Part shown: piece by piece, positions 27,868-36,103 of the stretch | How the letters are laid out: each line of letters opens with the position of its first letter | Numbering within the stretch: the stretch's first letter is position 1 | Assembly (NCBI RefSeq): GCF_000385135.1 | Contig: NZ_ARQM01000011.1 | Location: 558,001 to 622,000, forward strand | Direction of reading: 5' to 3' | DNA: 64,000 nucleotides | From: Promicromonospora sukumoe 327MFSha3.1 | GTDB taxonomy: Bacteria > Actinomycetota > Actinomycetes > Actinomycetales > Cellulomonadaceae | Notes under the pieces: generated by a model | Databases searched by the model: none | Seen by the model: the letters and a program-made list of their open reading frames with translations, nothing else | Told to the model about the DNA's origin: nothing | Translations under genes and position numbers: made by a program

Positions 27868-28704
27868 TCACCCGAGGGCCGGCGTGGGCGAGAACTCGCG
27901 CAGCTCCTCGCGGCCGCCGCGGACGACGAGGCACGTGGACTCCGGCACCTCTCGCCAGGCTCCGCGCAGGTCCCCGAGCGGCTCGGACACCACGAGCCGG
28001 GCGTCGTCGGAGATCCCGTGCAGCACGGGGTTGTCGGGGTACTGGTGGCGGAGCGTCGAGACGTCGGTGCTGTGGAACAGCGACCGGGACTCGCCCATGC
28101 TGGAGTACCGGAACGCCCACGTGGTCTCGCCGTCGGTGGTGGCCACCGTCATCTGGATCGGGTGCTCGACGCCGTGGCGTCGCCCCGTCTCCTCGATGAG
28201 GCCGACGGCGCGGGCCACCGCCCCGGGTGGGTCCTCCTGGAGCCCGAACGTGAGGGCCAGGTAGAAGAACAGCTCGGAGTCCGTCGACCCCTCGATGCCC
28301 GGGTAGAGGGCGGGATCGACGGCCAGCATCAGGTCGCGTTTCACCGCCGGGAAGTCGGCGATGCCCCCGTTGTGCATCCAGAGCCAGCGGCCGTGCCGGA
28401 ACGGGTGGCAGTTGGCCTGCTGCACGTCCGTGCCGGTCGAGGCCCGGATGTGGGCGAAGACCCGCCCGGCGGCCGCGTGGGCCGAGATCTCCCGCAGGTT
28501 GCGGTCGTTCCAGGCCGGCTCGGTGCTGTGGTAGATCCCTGGTTCCTCCAGGGCGCCGTACCAGCCGACGCCGAAGCCGTCACCGTTGATGGTCTCCGCG
28601 CCCAGCCGGGAGTGCCTGCTCTGCACCACCAGAGAGTTCTCCGGCTTGTAGAGCAGATCCTCCAGGAGCACGGGCGATCCTGAGTACGCGAGCCAACGAC
28701 ACAT
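27868..28704 (-). CDS. Class II glutamine amidotransferase (YafJ/EgtC-like)
   Basis: This is a 278-residue Ntn-type class II glutamine amidotransferase. After removal of Met1 the nucleophile is Cys2 (MCRWLAYSG). Family motifs NGDGFGVGWY, RASTGTDVQQANCHPF and WMHNGGIADF follow. Stand-alone members of this type remove gamma-glutamyl groups or act as glutamine hydrolases; EgtC in ergothioneine synthesis is one example. No ergothioneine gene (egtB, egtD) is nearby, so I do not call it EgtC. It is followed by the MerR gene. Confidence 0.9.
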   Translation of the reverse strand: MCRWLAYSGSPVLLEDLLYKPENSLVVQSRHSRLGAETINGDGFGVGWYGALEEPGIYHSTEPAWNDRNLREISAHAAAGRVFAHIRASTGTDVQQANCHPFRHGRWLWMHNGGIADFPAVKRDLMLAVDPALYPGIEGSTDSELFFYLALTFGLQEDPPGAVARAVGLIEETGRRHGVEHPIQMTVATTDGETTWAFRYSSMGESRSLFHSTDVSTLRHQYPDNPVLHGISDDARLVVSEPLGDLRGAWREVPESTCLVVRGGREELREFSPTPALG

Positions 28705-28770
28705 CTCGACCTCACTCTCGGGGCCAGCATGCGCCGGGGGCCGCCGCCGCGCGTCATCCGAATCGGGTGA

Positions 28771-28809
28771 GGCCGGACGGGCGACGGGTCGCCGGCACGA
28801 CGTCCGGCC
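28771..28809 (-). terminator. Compound hairpin after the efflux gene
   Basis: GGCCGGACG and CGTCCGGCC form the outer stem, with a perfect inner 6-bp hairpin (GGCGAC/GTCGCC, 28780-28793). It lies just after the end of the MFS gene read on the - strand, isolating it from the amidotransferase gene downstream. Confidence 0.6.
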
Positions 28810-28828
28810 GTGACGGCGACCCGACCGG

Positions 28829-30349
28829 TCAGCCGACGCTCACCGGCTCCGCGACGCGGTCGGCGTCCGACGCCGCGGCGGGCGCCGGGTGCCCGAGCGA
28901 CAGCCCCTGGCCGCGCCGGCGGAACAGCAGCGCGGACAGCACCGCGCCGACCGCGAAGAACCCGGCGCCCCACCAGTACGCGGTCGAGTAGCTGGCGATC
29001 GCGGCCTGGCCGGCGACCGCCTCGGTGACCGGCGCGTGGGCAGCGAGGTAGTCGGCCGCCGCGGTGGCGGCCAGCGTGTTGAGCAGCGCGGTGCCGATCG
29101 AGCCGCCCACCTGCTGGCTCGTGTTCACCATGGCCGAGGCGACGCCGGCGAACTCCCGGTCCACGCCCAGCGTGGCGGTCTGCATGGAGGCGGGCATGAT
29201 CGTGCCCATCGCGAACCCGATGACCATCAGGCCGGGCATGACGTGGCCGACGTACGTGCTCGAGGCGTCCAGGAACGTCAGGTCGATCATGCCGATCGCC
29301 CCCAGGGTCATACCGATCGGCACGAGCAGCTTGGGCCCAAAACGCGGCACGAGCAGGTTGGTGCCGAGCTGGGCGGCGAGGATCAGCATGCCGATCATGG
29401 GCAGGAACGCCAGGCCCGTGCGGATCGGCGTGTAGCCGAGCGTGAGCTGCAGGTAGTACGTGACGAAGAGGAAGATGCCGAACATGCCGGCGCCGGCGAT
29501 CAGCACCGAGAGGTACGCGGCGCCCCGGTTCCGGTCGAGCACGATCCTCAGCGGCAGCAGGGGGTGCGCCGCGCGCGTCTGCCAGAAGGCGAAGGCCACG
29601 AGCAGCACGCCGGCCGCGGTGAGCAGGCCCCAGGTCAGGGGCGCGTCCCAGCCGCCGGTCTCGGCGTTGGAGAAGCCGTAGACGAGCCCGAACAGCGCGC
29701 CGGAGACCAGCAGCGTGCCCGGCACGTCCAGCTTCGGCCGCGGGCCGCTGCGGGCGACGCGCGGGATGAACATCGACGCGCCGACCAGGGCGACCGCGGC
29801 GATGAGCACGTTGATGTAGAGGTTCCAGCGCCAGTCGAGCGACTCGGTCAGCACGCCGCCCAGCAGCAGCCCGACGGCGCCGCCGGCCCCGGCGATGGCG
29901 CCGAAGACGCCGAACGCGCGGGCGCGTTCCCGGGGGACGGTGAAGGTGGTGGTGAGCACGGCGAGGGCCGTGGGGGCCAGCAGCGCGCCAAAGGCGCCCT
30001 GGAGTGCACGGGCGGCCACGAGCAGCTCGAAGGAGCCCGCGGCGCCGCCCAGGGCCGAGGCGAGGGCGAACCCGATGAGCCCGACGACGAAGGTGCGCTT
30101 GCGGCCGATGAGGTCGGAGAGGCGCCCGCCGAGCAGGAGCAGGCTCGCGAACGTGAGGGAGTAAGCGGTGATGACCCACTGGCGCTGGCCGTCCGAGAAG
30201 CCGAGGTCGGCCTGGGCGGAGGGGAGGGCGATGTTCACGACGGTCGCGTCGAGCACGACCATCAGCTGGGCGAGCCCGACCACGACGAGCGTGATCCAGC
30301 GACGACGGTCCGTCGCGGGGGTTGAAGTCTGGGACATGTCTCGCAGCAT
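28829..30349 (-). CDS. 14-helix MFS drug efflux transporter (EmrB/QacA type)
   Basis: This 506-residue proton-driven efflux pump belongs to the DHA2 family. It begins with the typical RRRWITLVVVGLAQLMVVLDATVVNIALP-type first helix (residues 16 onward). Motif A GGRLSDLIGRKR lies after helix 2, and about 14 hydrophobic segments are visible in total. Two starts are possible: ATG 30349 and ATG 30337. I keep 30349 because a plausible -10 (GATAGT on the - strand) would put the transcript start right at that codon. It is divergent from the TetR gene, the standard repressor-pump arrangement. Substrates are unknown. Confidence 0.93.
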   Translation of the reverse strand: MLRDMSQTSTPATDRRRWITLVVVGLAQLMVVLDATVVNIALPSAQADLGFSDGQRQWVITAYSLTFASLLLLGGRLSDLIGRKRTFVVGLIGFALASALGGAAGSFELLVAARALQGAFGALLAPTALAVLTTTFTVPRERARAFGVFGAIAGAGGAVGLLLGGVLTESLDWRWNLYINVLIAAVALVGASMFIPRVARSGPRPKLDVPGTLLVSGALFGLVYGFSNAETGGWDAPLTWGLLTAAGVLLVAFAFWQTRAAHPLLPLRIVLDRNRGAAYLSVLIAGAGMFGIFLFVTYYLQLTLGYTPIRTGLAFLPMIGMLILAAQLGTNLLVPRFGPKLLVPIGMTLGAIGMIDLTFLDASSTYVGHVMPGLMVIGFAMGTIMPASMQTATLGVDREFAGVASAMVNTSQQVGGSIGTALLNTLAATAAADYLAAHAPVTEAVAGQAAIASYSTAYWWGAGFFAVGAVLSALLFRRRGQGLSLGHPAPAAASDADRVAEPVSVG

Positions 30350-30352
30350 ATA

Positions 30353-30370
30353 CGGAACTATCGAGTTCCG
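30353..30370. promoter_or_regulatory. Inverted-repeat operator between the MFS and TetR genes
   Basis: CGGAACT-ATCG-AGTTCCG is a perfect 7+7 dyad with a 4-base centre, in the 86-base divergent region. It overlaps the candidate -10 of the pump gene and lies just upstream of TATTAA (30387-30392), a possible -10 for the tetR gene. It is the expected site for TetR binding and joint repression of both genes. Confidence 0.65.
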
Positions 30371-30435
30371 GATACCGTTGGTTCAGTATTAACCCGAAGG
30401 TAAGGTCGGACAGTGCAGCGAGGAGGGCGACAGCG

Positions 30436-31059
30436 ATGACGGATGTCCAGCAGACCGAGGCAAAGCCCCGGCTCGGACGCAAGAGGGACCACACCCGCGA
30501 CCCCGAGATCCTGGACGCCGCGCTCGAGGTGCTGTCCGAGTCCGGCTACGACGGCATGACCATCGACATGGTGGCCACCCGCGCCAAGGCCGGGAAGGCG
30601 ACCGTCTACCGCCGGTGGTCGTCCAAGGCCGAGCTCGTGCTCGACGCCGTCGCGTGCATGAAGCAGGGCGAGATCGACCTCGACGACCTGCCGGACACCG
30701 GGACCCTGCGCGGCGACCTCGTCGCGATGATCCGGACGCCGAGCATCCGCGACGGCGAGCGCAAGCTCAAGGTGATGGCCGGGATCGTGTCGATGATCGC
30801 GCGCAGCCCCGAGCTGGCCGCCGCCGCGCAGGAGGCGCTCGTCGAGCCGCGCGCCACGGTCAACCGCATCTTCTTCCGCCGCGCCATCGAGCGCGGCGAG
30901 GTCCCGGCCGACATCGACGTCGAGAAGCTCTGCATCATCGGCCCCGCGCTCGTCGCCTACAGCGTGCTCATGCTGGGCCGGCCCGTCGACCGCGACTTCC
31001 TGATCTCGAACATCGACCAGGTCATCCTGCCCGCCGCCGGCGTCCGGGCCGAGCCATGA
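30436..31059 (+). CDS. TetR-family repressor of the adjacent efflux pump
   Basis: This 207-residue TetR regulator has an HTH in residues about 18-65 (ILDAALEVLSESGYDGMTIDMVATRAKAGKATVYRRW). The helical C-terminal domain is of the TetR_C type. The ATG at 30436 has a GAGGAGGG ribosome site 10 bases upstream; the longer frame lacks one. It probably senses the pump's substrates and releases the 30353-30370 dyad. Its stop overlaps the start of the HAD gene. Confidence 0.93.
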   Translation: MTDVQQTEAKPRLGRKRDHTRDPEILDAALEVLSESGYDGMTIDMVATRAKAGKATVYRRWSSKAELVLDAVACMKQGEIDLDDLPDTGTLRGDLVAMIRTPSIRDGERKLKVMAGIVSMIARSPELAAAAQEALVEPRATVNRIFFRRAIERGEVPADIDVEKLCIIGPALVAYSVLMLGRPVDRDFLISNIDQVILPAAGVRAEP

Positions 31060-31925
31060 CCGGCCTGCCCCGGGTCGTCGCGACCGACCTCGACGGCACG
31101 CTCCTGCGCAGCGACGGCAAGGTCTCCGACCGCACCCGCCAGGTCCTCGCCGACCTGGACGCCGCTGGCGTCGAGGTCGTCTTCGTCACCGCCCGGCCCC
31201 CGCGCTGGCTCGACCACCTCGCCGACACCGTGGGCGGCCACGGCCGTGTCATCTGCATCGGCGGGGCGTGCGTGCTCGACCTCGCCACCGGCGAGACCCT
31301 CGAGACCTGCGGTTTCGACGACGACGCCGTGCGCGCCGTCGTGACCGGCATCCGCACCGCGCTGCCCCACGCCGCCCTCGCCTTCGAGCGGCCCGACGGC
31401 GTCGCGTTCGACCCGGCCTACCCGAAGCGTGAGCCCGCGCTGGACCCCGGCCTCTGGTCGGTGCCGGTCGAGGAGACGCTCGGCGCTCGCGGCCCGGTGT
31501 CCAAGATCCTGGCGCTCGACCCTGCGCGCATACCGCCGCCGGGCATCCTCCTGGACCCGCCGGAGGACATCCGGCTGGCGCAGGAGGAGTTCTTCACCGC
31601 CGTCCGCGCCGCCGTGGGGGAGTACGCGCACCTGGCGTACTCCGGCGCCGTCGGCCTGGCCGAGCTCATGCCGCCCGGCGTCGACAAGGCCGCCGCGCTC
31701 GCCCGCTGGTGCACGCGCCTCGGCGTCGACGCCGCCGACGTCTGGGCCTTCGGCGACATGCCCAACGACCTGCCGATGCTCACGTGGGCGGGCCGCGGCA
31801 TCGCGGTGGCCAACGCCCACGCGGACGTGCTGGCCTGCGCGGACGCCGTCGTCGGGCACCACGACGCCGACGGCGTGGCCGAGGAGCTCGCGACCCTGCT
31901 CGCCCGCGGCCTGGACCGCGCCTAG
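31056..31925 (+). CDS. HAD-superfamily hydrolase (Cof type)
   Basis: This is a 289-residue HAD phosphatase. Motif I is ATDLDGTLL with D11 and D13, motif II VVFVTARPP, and motif III K in GVDKAAAL. Motif IV is AFGDMPNDLPML. A type IIB cap domain lies between motifs II and III, as in Cof/YbjI enzymes that dephosphorylate sugar phosphates or flavin intermediates. The ATG overlaps the TetR stop, so it is co-translated with the repressor although no functional link is obvious. It converges with and overlaps the PfkB gene by 4 bases. Confidence 0.93.
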   Translation: MTGLPRVVATDLDGTLLRSDGKVSDRTRQVLADLDAAGVEVVFVTARPPRWLDHLADTVGGHGRVICIGGACVLDLATGETLETCGFDDDAVRAVVTGIRTALPHAALAFERPDGVAFDPAYPKREPALDPGLWSVPVEETLGARGPVSKILALDPARIPPPGILLDPPEDIRLAQEEFFTAVRAAVGEYAHLAYSGAVGLAELMPPGVDKAAALARWCTRLGVDAADVWAFGDMPNDLPMLTWAGRGIAVANAHADVLACADAVVGHHDADGVAEELATLLARGLDRA

Positions 31926-32779
31926 GCCGGCTCGTCCAGCAGCGGGCTGAGGTGGCGCGTGCCCAGGGCGCGCGTCGCCTGCCTCGCGCCCGCCTTGAGG
32001 CACTCCGCGGTGCCCGCGCCGCCCAGGTGCGCCGCGAAGAACCCGGCGAAGAACGCGTCCCCGGCGCCGTTGGTGTCCACCACCTCGGTGGGCTCCGCCG
32101 GCGTCTCGAACCAGCCGTCCGCCGTGCGCGCCACGGCGCCCCGCGCGCCGAGCGTGCACACCACCGTGCTCGCGCCCCGCTCCAGCAGGGTCGTCATGAG
32201 CGCGCGGTGGTCGTCCGTGCCGTCGTCGTTGAGGAAGACGAACGAGCACGCGTCGGCGAACGGCCGGTGGAACTCGGCCACGCCGTCGTAGTCGTGCAGG
32301 TCCGTCCAGAGCGTGGCACCGCCCGCCACGGCGGCCGGCAGCAGGGCCTGCCCGACGGCGCTCAGGTCCAGCACCACGTGCTCCGCGGCCGCCACGCGTG
32401 CGACTGCCGCGGGGTCCGGCTCCGGCGACGCCTCGGGCACCGCGAGGTAGATCGAGAGGCGCTCGCCGGCGTCGGTCATCAGGTTCAGGTGCTGCTCCGA
32501 CGGCCCGGCCACGCGCCGCGCGAGCACCTCCGCGCCCCGCGCGTGCCCGAGCGCCTGCAGGATCAGGTCCGCCTCGGGATCCGTCCCGACGTCGGCCACG
32601 AGCGTGCTCGCCACGCCGAGGTCGGCCAGGTTCAGGATCTTGCCGGCGCTCGTCCCGCCCAGCGTGCGCACCGACCCGCGCGCGAACAGCGTGTGCGGGC
32701 GCGGGTCGGGCAGGCGGTCGAGCCGGACCATCGTGTTCCAGGTCGCGGGCCCGGCCACGACGGTGCGAGGAGAGTTCAT
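31922..32779 (-). CDS. PfkB-family carbohydrate kinase
   Basis: This 285-residue member of the PfkB/ribokinase family has the glycine-rich N-terminal signature region (RTLGGTSAGKILNLADLG). The C-terminal anion-hole/catalytic motif is DTNGAGDAFFAGFFAA, whose second Asp is the catalytic base. I choose ATG 32779 rather than GTG 32785 because a GGGAGGG ribosome site is well spaced only for the ATG. The substrate, a sugar or nucleoside, is not evident. Confidence 0.93.
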   Translation of the reverse strand: MNSPRTVVAGPATWNTMVRLDRLPDPRPHTLFARGSVRTLGGTSAGKILNLADLGVASTLVADVGTDPEADLILQALGHARGAEVLARRVAGPSEQHLNLMTDAGERLSIYLAVPEASPEPDPAAVARVAAAEHVVLDLSAVGQALLPAAVAGGATLWTDLHDYDGVAEFHRPFADACSFVFLNDDGTDDHRALMTTLLERGASTVVCTLGARGAVARTADGWFETPAEPTEVVDTNGAGDAFFAGFFAAHLGGAGTAECLKAGARQATRALGTRHLSPLLDEPA

Positions 32780-32807
32780 GCGCACACCCTCCCATCAGCG
32801 GAAGGAG

Positions 32808-33761
32808 TCAGGGGAGCAGCAGCACGTGCGCGCCGGCGACCGTGGCCGGGTCGCTCATCATGTCGACGGCCACGATGTGCCCGTCGTGCACGACCACCGC
32901 GAACAGGCCGAGTGGCGTGCCGCCCGGCGCGTACGCGAACCCCACGGAGCCGTCGATGAGTGCGGGCACCGCTGCGCCCGCCCGGCCGCGGAACGCCTCG
33001 GCCACGGCCGCGGCCCCGCGCACCTCGCGGGCCAGCAGGGGAGCGCCGCGGTCCGCGGCCTCGGCCGCCGCCGCGAGGGCGGCCTGGTCGGCGCGCAGCA
33101 CCACGTCCGGCGCGAGCACGGCCAGCAGTCCCGCGAGGTCGCCCGTGCGGGACGCCAGGAGAAACGCCTCGACCACCTGCCGGTCCGTCTTTCCCGGGGC
33201 GGCGGCGCGGGAGCCGGCGTCGTCCGCCGCGTCCTCACCGGCGGCGTGCTGCGCCCCGGGTCCGGACTGCACCCGGCGCCGTCCGCGGCTCGCCAGCTGG
33301 CGAGACGCCGCGACCGAGCGGCCCAGCACGGGGGCGATCTGCTCGTACGGCACGGCGAACAGGTCGTGCAGCACGAACGCGAGGCGCTCGGCCGGGTCGA
33401 GGCTCTCCAGCACCACCTGCATCGCCACCCCGACGACGTCGGCCAGCTCGGCCTCGCGCACCGGGTCGGGAGAGGCGTCGTCCAGGATCTCCGGCGCGAC
33501 GTCGTCGGGGGCACCCGACGGCAGCGGGTCCTCGCGGCGCGTGTTCCGGGAGCGGAGCATGTCGAGGCAGATCCGGCCGGTCACCGTGGTCAGCCAGCCG
33601 GCGAGGTTGTCGATGCCCTCGTCGCCGGTGCGGCTCAGGCGCAGCCAGGCCTCCTGCAGCGCGTCGTCGGCGTCGTCGGGGTTGCCGAGCATCCGGTAGG
33701 CCACCGCCCGCAGGCGGGGCCGGTGCTGCTCGAAGGTGCGGGCGAGGTCGTCGGGGGTCAT
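32808..33761 (-). CDS. ECF41-group sigma factor with SnoaL-like C-terminal domain
   Basis: This 317-residue protein is an ECF sigma factor of the SigJ/ECF41 type. The sigma-2 region lies at about 8-75 (YRMLGNPDDADDALQEAWLRL) and sigma-4 at about 105-160 (ESLDPAERLAFVLHDLFAVPYEQIAPVLGRS). A fused SnoaL-like/NTF2 domain (about 190-317) acts in this group as a built-in anti-sigma or activator in place of a separate anti-sigma factor. It is divergent from a carboxymuconolactone-decarboxylase-like gene, the standard ECF41 partner, and its start is next to the promoter described at 33763-33789. Confidence 0.94.
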   Translation of the reverse strand: MTPDDLARTFEQHRPRLRAVAYRMLGNPDDADDALQEAWLRLSRTGDEGIDNLAGWLTTVTGRICLDMLRSRNTRREDPLPSGAPDDVAPEILDDASPDPVREAELADVVGVAMQVVLESLDPAERLAFVLHDLFAVPYEQIAPVLGRSVAASRQLASRGRRRVQSGPGAQHAAGEDAADDAGSRAAAPGKTDRQVVEAFLLASRTGDLAGLLAVLAPDVVLRADQAALAAAAEAADRGAPLLAREVRGAAAVAEAFRGRAGAAVPALIDGSVGFAYAPGGTPLGLFAVVVHDGHIVAVDMMSDPATVAGAHVLLLP

Positions 33762-33762
33762 C

Positions 33763-33789
33763 TGTCACATCCTCGTTCGGGGGTTCGTC
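33763..33789 (+). promoter_or_regulatory. ECF41 consensus promoter of the CxxC partner gene
   Basis: TGTCACA (33763-33769) and CGTC (33786-33789) are separated by exactly 16 bases and point toward the + strand gene at 33857. This is the reported ECF41 target promoter (TGTCACA / CGTC). It begins two bases beyond the sigma gene start codon, so sigma binding could also influence its own transcription. Confidence 0.8.
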
Positions 33790-33856
33790 ATCGGTGTGAC
33801 GGCGCGCAGGGCGCCGATGTGACTGGCCGGAACCCGGCCACGACGAGAGGACCGCG

Positions 33857-34387
33857 ATGACCACCGAGACCACCGCTCAGGAACTGGCCCAGCACCTCGA
33901 CCTCCAGGCATCCGGCACCCCCCACCTGCGGACGGTGACGCCCCGTGCGAAGAACCCGGCGCTGCTGGTGCCGGGCGCCCTGAAGGCGCTTCCTGAGCTG
34001 GGGAAGCTCGCCCACGGCCAGGGTGTCCCCGCGACCACCCTCGAGCTGGTGCACCTGCGCGTCAGCCAGATCAACGGCTGCGGTTGGTGCATCGAGTACG
34101 GCATGCGCCAGGCCCGCAAGGCCGGCGAGTCGGAGGACCGTCTGGCGTCCGTCGCCGCCTGGCGCGAGTCGCCCTACCTCAGCGAGGCCGAGTGCGCGGC
34201 GATCGAGCTCGCCGAGGCGATGACCCGCCTCGCGGACAGCGCGGAGGGCGTGCCGGACGCCGTCTGGGACCGCGCCGCCGAGCACTGGGACGAGAAGGCG
34301 CTCGCGGCACTCGTGCTGCACGTCGGCGTCACCAACCTGTTCAACCGCCTCAACGTCACGACCCGCCAGGTCCCGGGCACCTGGTGA
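33857..34387 (+). CDS. Carboxymuconolactone decarboxylase/AhpD-like CxxC protein
   Basis: This 176-residue all-helical protein belongs to the CMD/AhpD-like superfamily. A redox-type motif is C75-G-W-C78 (INGCGWCIEYG), after a conserved LRVSQ segment. AhpD members use such a CxxC for peroxide reduction. Stand-alone members next to ECF41 sigma factors have unproven substrates. The promoter at 33763-33789 predicts it is the main target of the sigma factor opposite. The ATG is preceded by GAGAGGA. Confidence 0.92.
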   Translation: MTTETTAQELAQHLDLQASGTPHLRTVTPRAKNPALLVPGALKALPELGKLAHGQGVPATTLELVHLRVSQINGCGWCIEYGMRQARKAGESEDRLASVAAWRESPYLSEAECAAIELAEAMTRLADSAEGVPDAVWDRAAEHWDEKALAALVLHVGVTNLFNRLNVTTRQVPGTW

Positions 34388-34400
34388 CTCCGTGACCGCT

Positions 34401-34441
34401 GGTCGAGCTTGTCGAGACCCCCGGCCCCGACAAGCTCGACC
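34401..34441. terminator. 14-bp REP-like hairpin between convergent genes
   Basis: GGTCGAGCTTGTCG pairs with CGACAAGCTCGACC around a 13-base loop, between the CxxC gene and the converging rarD gene. The GTCGAGCTTGTCGA core is, in my recollection, a common dispersed palindrome in Micrococcales genomes. It likely serves as a bidirectional terminator. Confidence 0.65.
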
Positions 34442-34445
34442 GGCG

Positions 34446-35348
34446 TCAGCCCCGCCCGAGGCGCGGCGCCTTACGGGCCTGCCGGACGCCGTCGACCGTG
34501 AGCAGGATCAGCGCGACCCACACCAGCGCGAACCCGGCCCAGCGGGCCGGCGGCATGTGCTCCCCGAACACCAGCAGCCCCACGAGGAACTGCAGCACCG
34601 GCGCGAGGTACTGCAGCATGCCGACCACGGACAGCGGCAGCCGCCGGGCGGCGGCGCCGAACAGGAGCAGCGGCAGGGCGGTCACGATGCCGGCCGACAT
34701 CAGCAGCAGCGCGTGCCCGGTGCCCTCGCTCGTGAACGTGCCCGCGCTGCCCAGCCAGAGCAGGTAGGCCAGCGCGAACGGGGTGGCGACCGCCGTCTCG
34801 ACGGCCAGGCCGGGCAGGGCCGCGACGGTGCGGCCCACGCGGTTCTTCACGAGCCCGTAGAGGCCGAAGGAGAGCGCGAGGGTCAGCGAGATCCAGGGCA
34901 GCCCACCCAGCCCCGTGGACAGCACGACGACGGACGCGGCGCCGCACGCGATCGCGATCCACTGCACGGGCCGCAGGCGTTCGCGCAGCACCAGCACGCC
35001 GAGCAGCACGGTGACGATGGGGTTGATGAAGTAGCCCAGGGCGGCGTCGAGCACGCGGTCGCTGAGGACGGCGTACACGTACACGACCCAGTTGACGACG
35101 ATCAGGGCCGCCGCGACGGCGAACGTGCCCAGGATGCGCGGCGACCGCAGCGCCGTGCGGAAGTCGCCGAGCTGGCGCAGCGCGGCGAGCGCGATCAGGC
35201 AGAAGAGCAGGCTCCACACGATGCGGTGCGCCACGATCTCCAGGGGGCCGGCCGGCTCCAGGAGCGGGAAGAACAGCGGCATCCCGCCCCAGAGCAGGTA
35301 GGCGCCGATGCCGAGGGGGAGCCCCCAGCGATCCTGTTGTTGTGTCAC
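34446..35348 (-). CDS. rarD: RarD/EamA-family ten-helix transporter
   Basis: This is a 300-residue EamA-superfamily permease. After GTG 35348 it begins WGLPLGIGAYLLWGGMPLFF, the characteristic RarD N-terminus, then shows about ten membrane segments in two repeats (second repeat from GWISLTLALSFGLYGLVKNRV-like sequence). RarD was first described as a chloramphenicol-sensitive-phenotype protein; its substrate is not firmly known. The longer upstream frame (to 35465) is non-hydrophobic and lacks a ribosome site, so it is discarded. Confidence 0.92.
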   Translation of the reverse strand: MTQQQDRWGLPLGIGAYLLWGGMPLFFPLLEPAGPLEIVAHRIVWSLLFCLIALAALRQLGDFRTALRSPRILGTFAVAAALIVVNWVVYVYAVLSDRVLDAALGYFINPIVTVLLGVLVLRERLRPVQWIAIACGAASVVVLSTGLGGLPWISLTLALSFGLYGLVKNRVGRTVAALPGLAVETAVATPFALAYLLWLGSAGTFTSEGTGHALLLMSAGIVTALPLLLFGAAARRLPLSVVGMLQYLAPVLQFLVGLLVFGEHMPPARWAGFALVWVALILLTVDGVRQARKAPRLGRG

Positions 35349-35472
35349 GGCGTCACCATAGAACTCGCGCGCTCGTGCGGGTCGCGAACGGGCTGTGGGG
35401 CTCGTCACCAGGCCGGACCCGATTTCGATTTCTCGCCGGGGCCTCGTGGGGGCTATGGTTGGCACCGTTCAC

Positions 35473-35554
35473 GGCTGGTTGCCCGAGCGGCCAAAGGGAT
35501 CTGACTGTAAATCAGACGGCTCAGCCTTCGGGGGTTCGAATCCCTCACCAGCCA
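35473..35554 (+). tRNA. tRNA-Tyr (GTA)
   Basis: This is an 82-base class II tRNA with a long variable arm. The acceptor stem GGCTGGT/ACCAGCC is perfect, the anticodon stem is TCTGA/TCAGA and the anticodon GTA is at 35517-35519. The T-loop is GTTCGAATC. No CCA is encoded. A strong terminator follows. Confidence 0.96.
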
Positions 35555-35562
35555 CGTGAAGC

Positions 35563-35601
35563 AAACAGGGCGTGACCGACATCGTTGGTCACGCCCTGTT
35601 T
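35563..35601 (+). terminator. 15-bp terminator after tRNA-Tyr
   Basis: AAACAGGGCGTGACC pairs with GGTCACGCCCTGTTT around a 9-base loop, ending in TTTCGTTG. It starts 9 bases after the tRNA, making it one of the few hairpins in the window with a short T-run. Confidence 0.9.
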
Positions 35602-35784
35602 CGTTGTCGGGTTCGTGCCGGTGCGGCCGGGCTGCGCGTCTGCGTGGCCGAGGTCGTACGCGGGTCCTGGCCCTGGTTTCTGGCCCAACCGCAGGGTCCG
35701 GACCGGGCTCGCGACCTGCGCGGCGCACCTCACACCCGATTCGATTTCACGCCAGGCCGGAGGGCATGTAGAGTCTTCCTCGCC

Positions 35785-35857
35785 GCCCCGATAGCTCAGT
35801 CGGCAGAGCGTCTCCATGGTAAGGAGAAGGTCAAGGGTTCGATTCCCTTTCGGGGCT
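35785..35857 (+). tRNA. tRNA-Thr (GGT)
   Basis: A 73-base cloverleaf: acceptor GCCCCGA/TCGGGGC, D-arm with AGCTCAGTCGGCAGAGC, anticodon loop ATGGTAA giving GGT at 35818-35820, T-arm AAGGGTTCGATTCCCTT. No CCA is encoded. Confidence 0.97.
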
Positions 35858-35942
35858 CTGTGATCGACGCGGGGTCGTACGCCTACCTCACCGGCTAGCC
35901 GGTGGGGAGCAACGGCGGACGGCCTCGCGTTCAGTCACGCGC

Positions 35943-36019
35943 GGCGGGGTAGCTCAGCTGGTCAGAGCGCACGACTCATAATCGTGAGGTCGCGGGTTCG
36001 AGCCCCGCCCTCGCTACCA
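35943..36019 (+). tRNA. tRNA-Met (CAT), elongator type, with encoded CCA
   Basis: The cloverleaf has acceptor GGCGGGG/CCTCGCT with two G-T wobbles, D-arm AGCTCAGCTGGTCAGAGC and anticodon stem CACGA/TCGTG around CTCATAA. The T-arm is GCGGGTTCGAGCCCCGC and CCA is encoded at 36017-36019. The absence of three G-C pairs in the anticodon stem argues for the elongator rather than the initiator tRNA. Confidence 0.93.
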
Positions 36020-36032
36020 AGCAAGTACATCC

Positions 36033-36054
36033 GCCCGGCACCCTTTTGCCGGGC
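36033..36054 (+). terminator. 8-bp hairpin after tRNA-Met
   Basis: GCCCGGCA pairs with TGCCGGGC around CCCTTT. A second hairpin (GCGCCTC/GAGGCGC, 36071-36090) stands directly before the rpmG ribosome site and may shape the rpmG leader. Together they separate the tRNA from rpmG or process the joint transcript. Confidence 0.55.
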
Positions 36055-36103
36055 GACGAGAAGACACATGGCGCCTCCCTCTCGAGGCGCGGAGGTGAGA
36101 GCC

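Noticed and set aside
27868-28704. Naming the amidotransferase EgtC
   Set aside because: No egtA, egtB, egtD or egtE neighbour is present; the family has several other members with this motif set.
28889-30325. 478-codon + strand frame opposite the efflux pump
   Set aside because: Low-complexity Arg/Gly/Glu/Gln sequence mirroring the pump gene; the - strand product has clear membrane helices and motif A.
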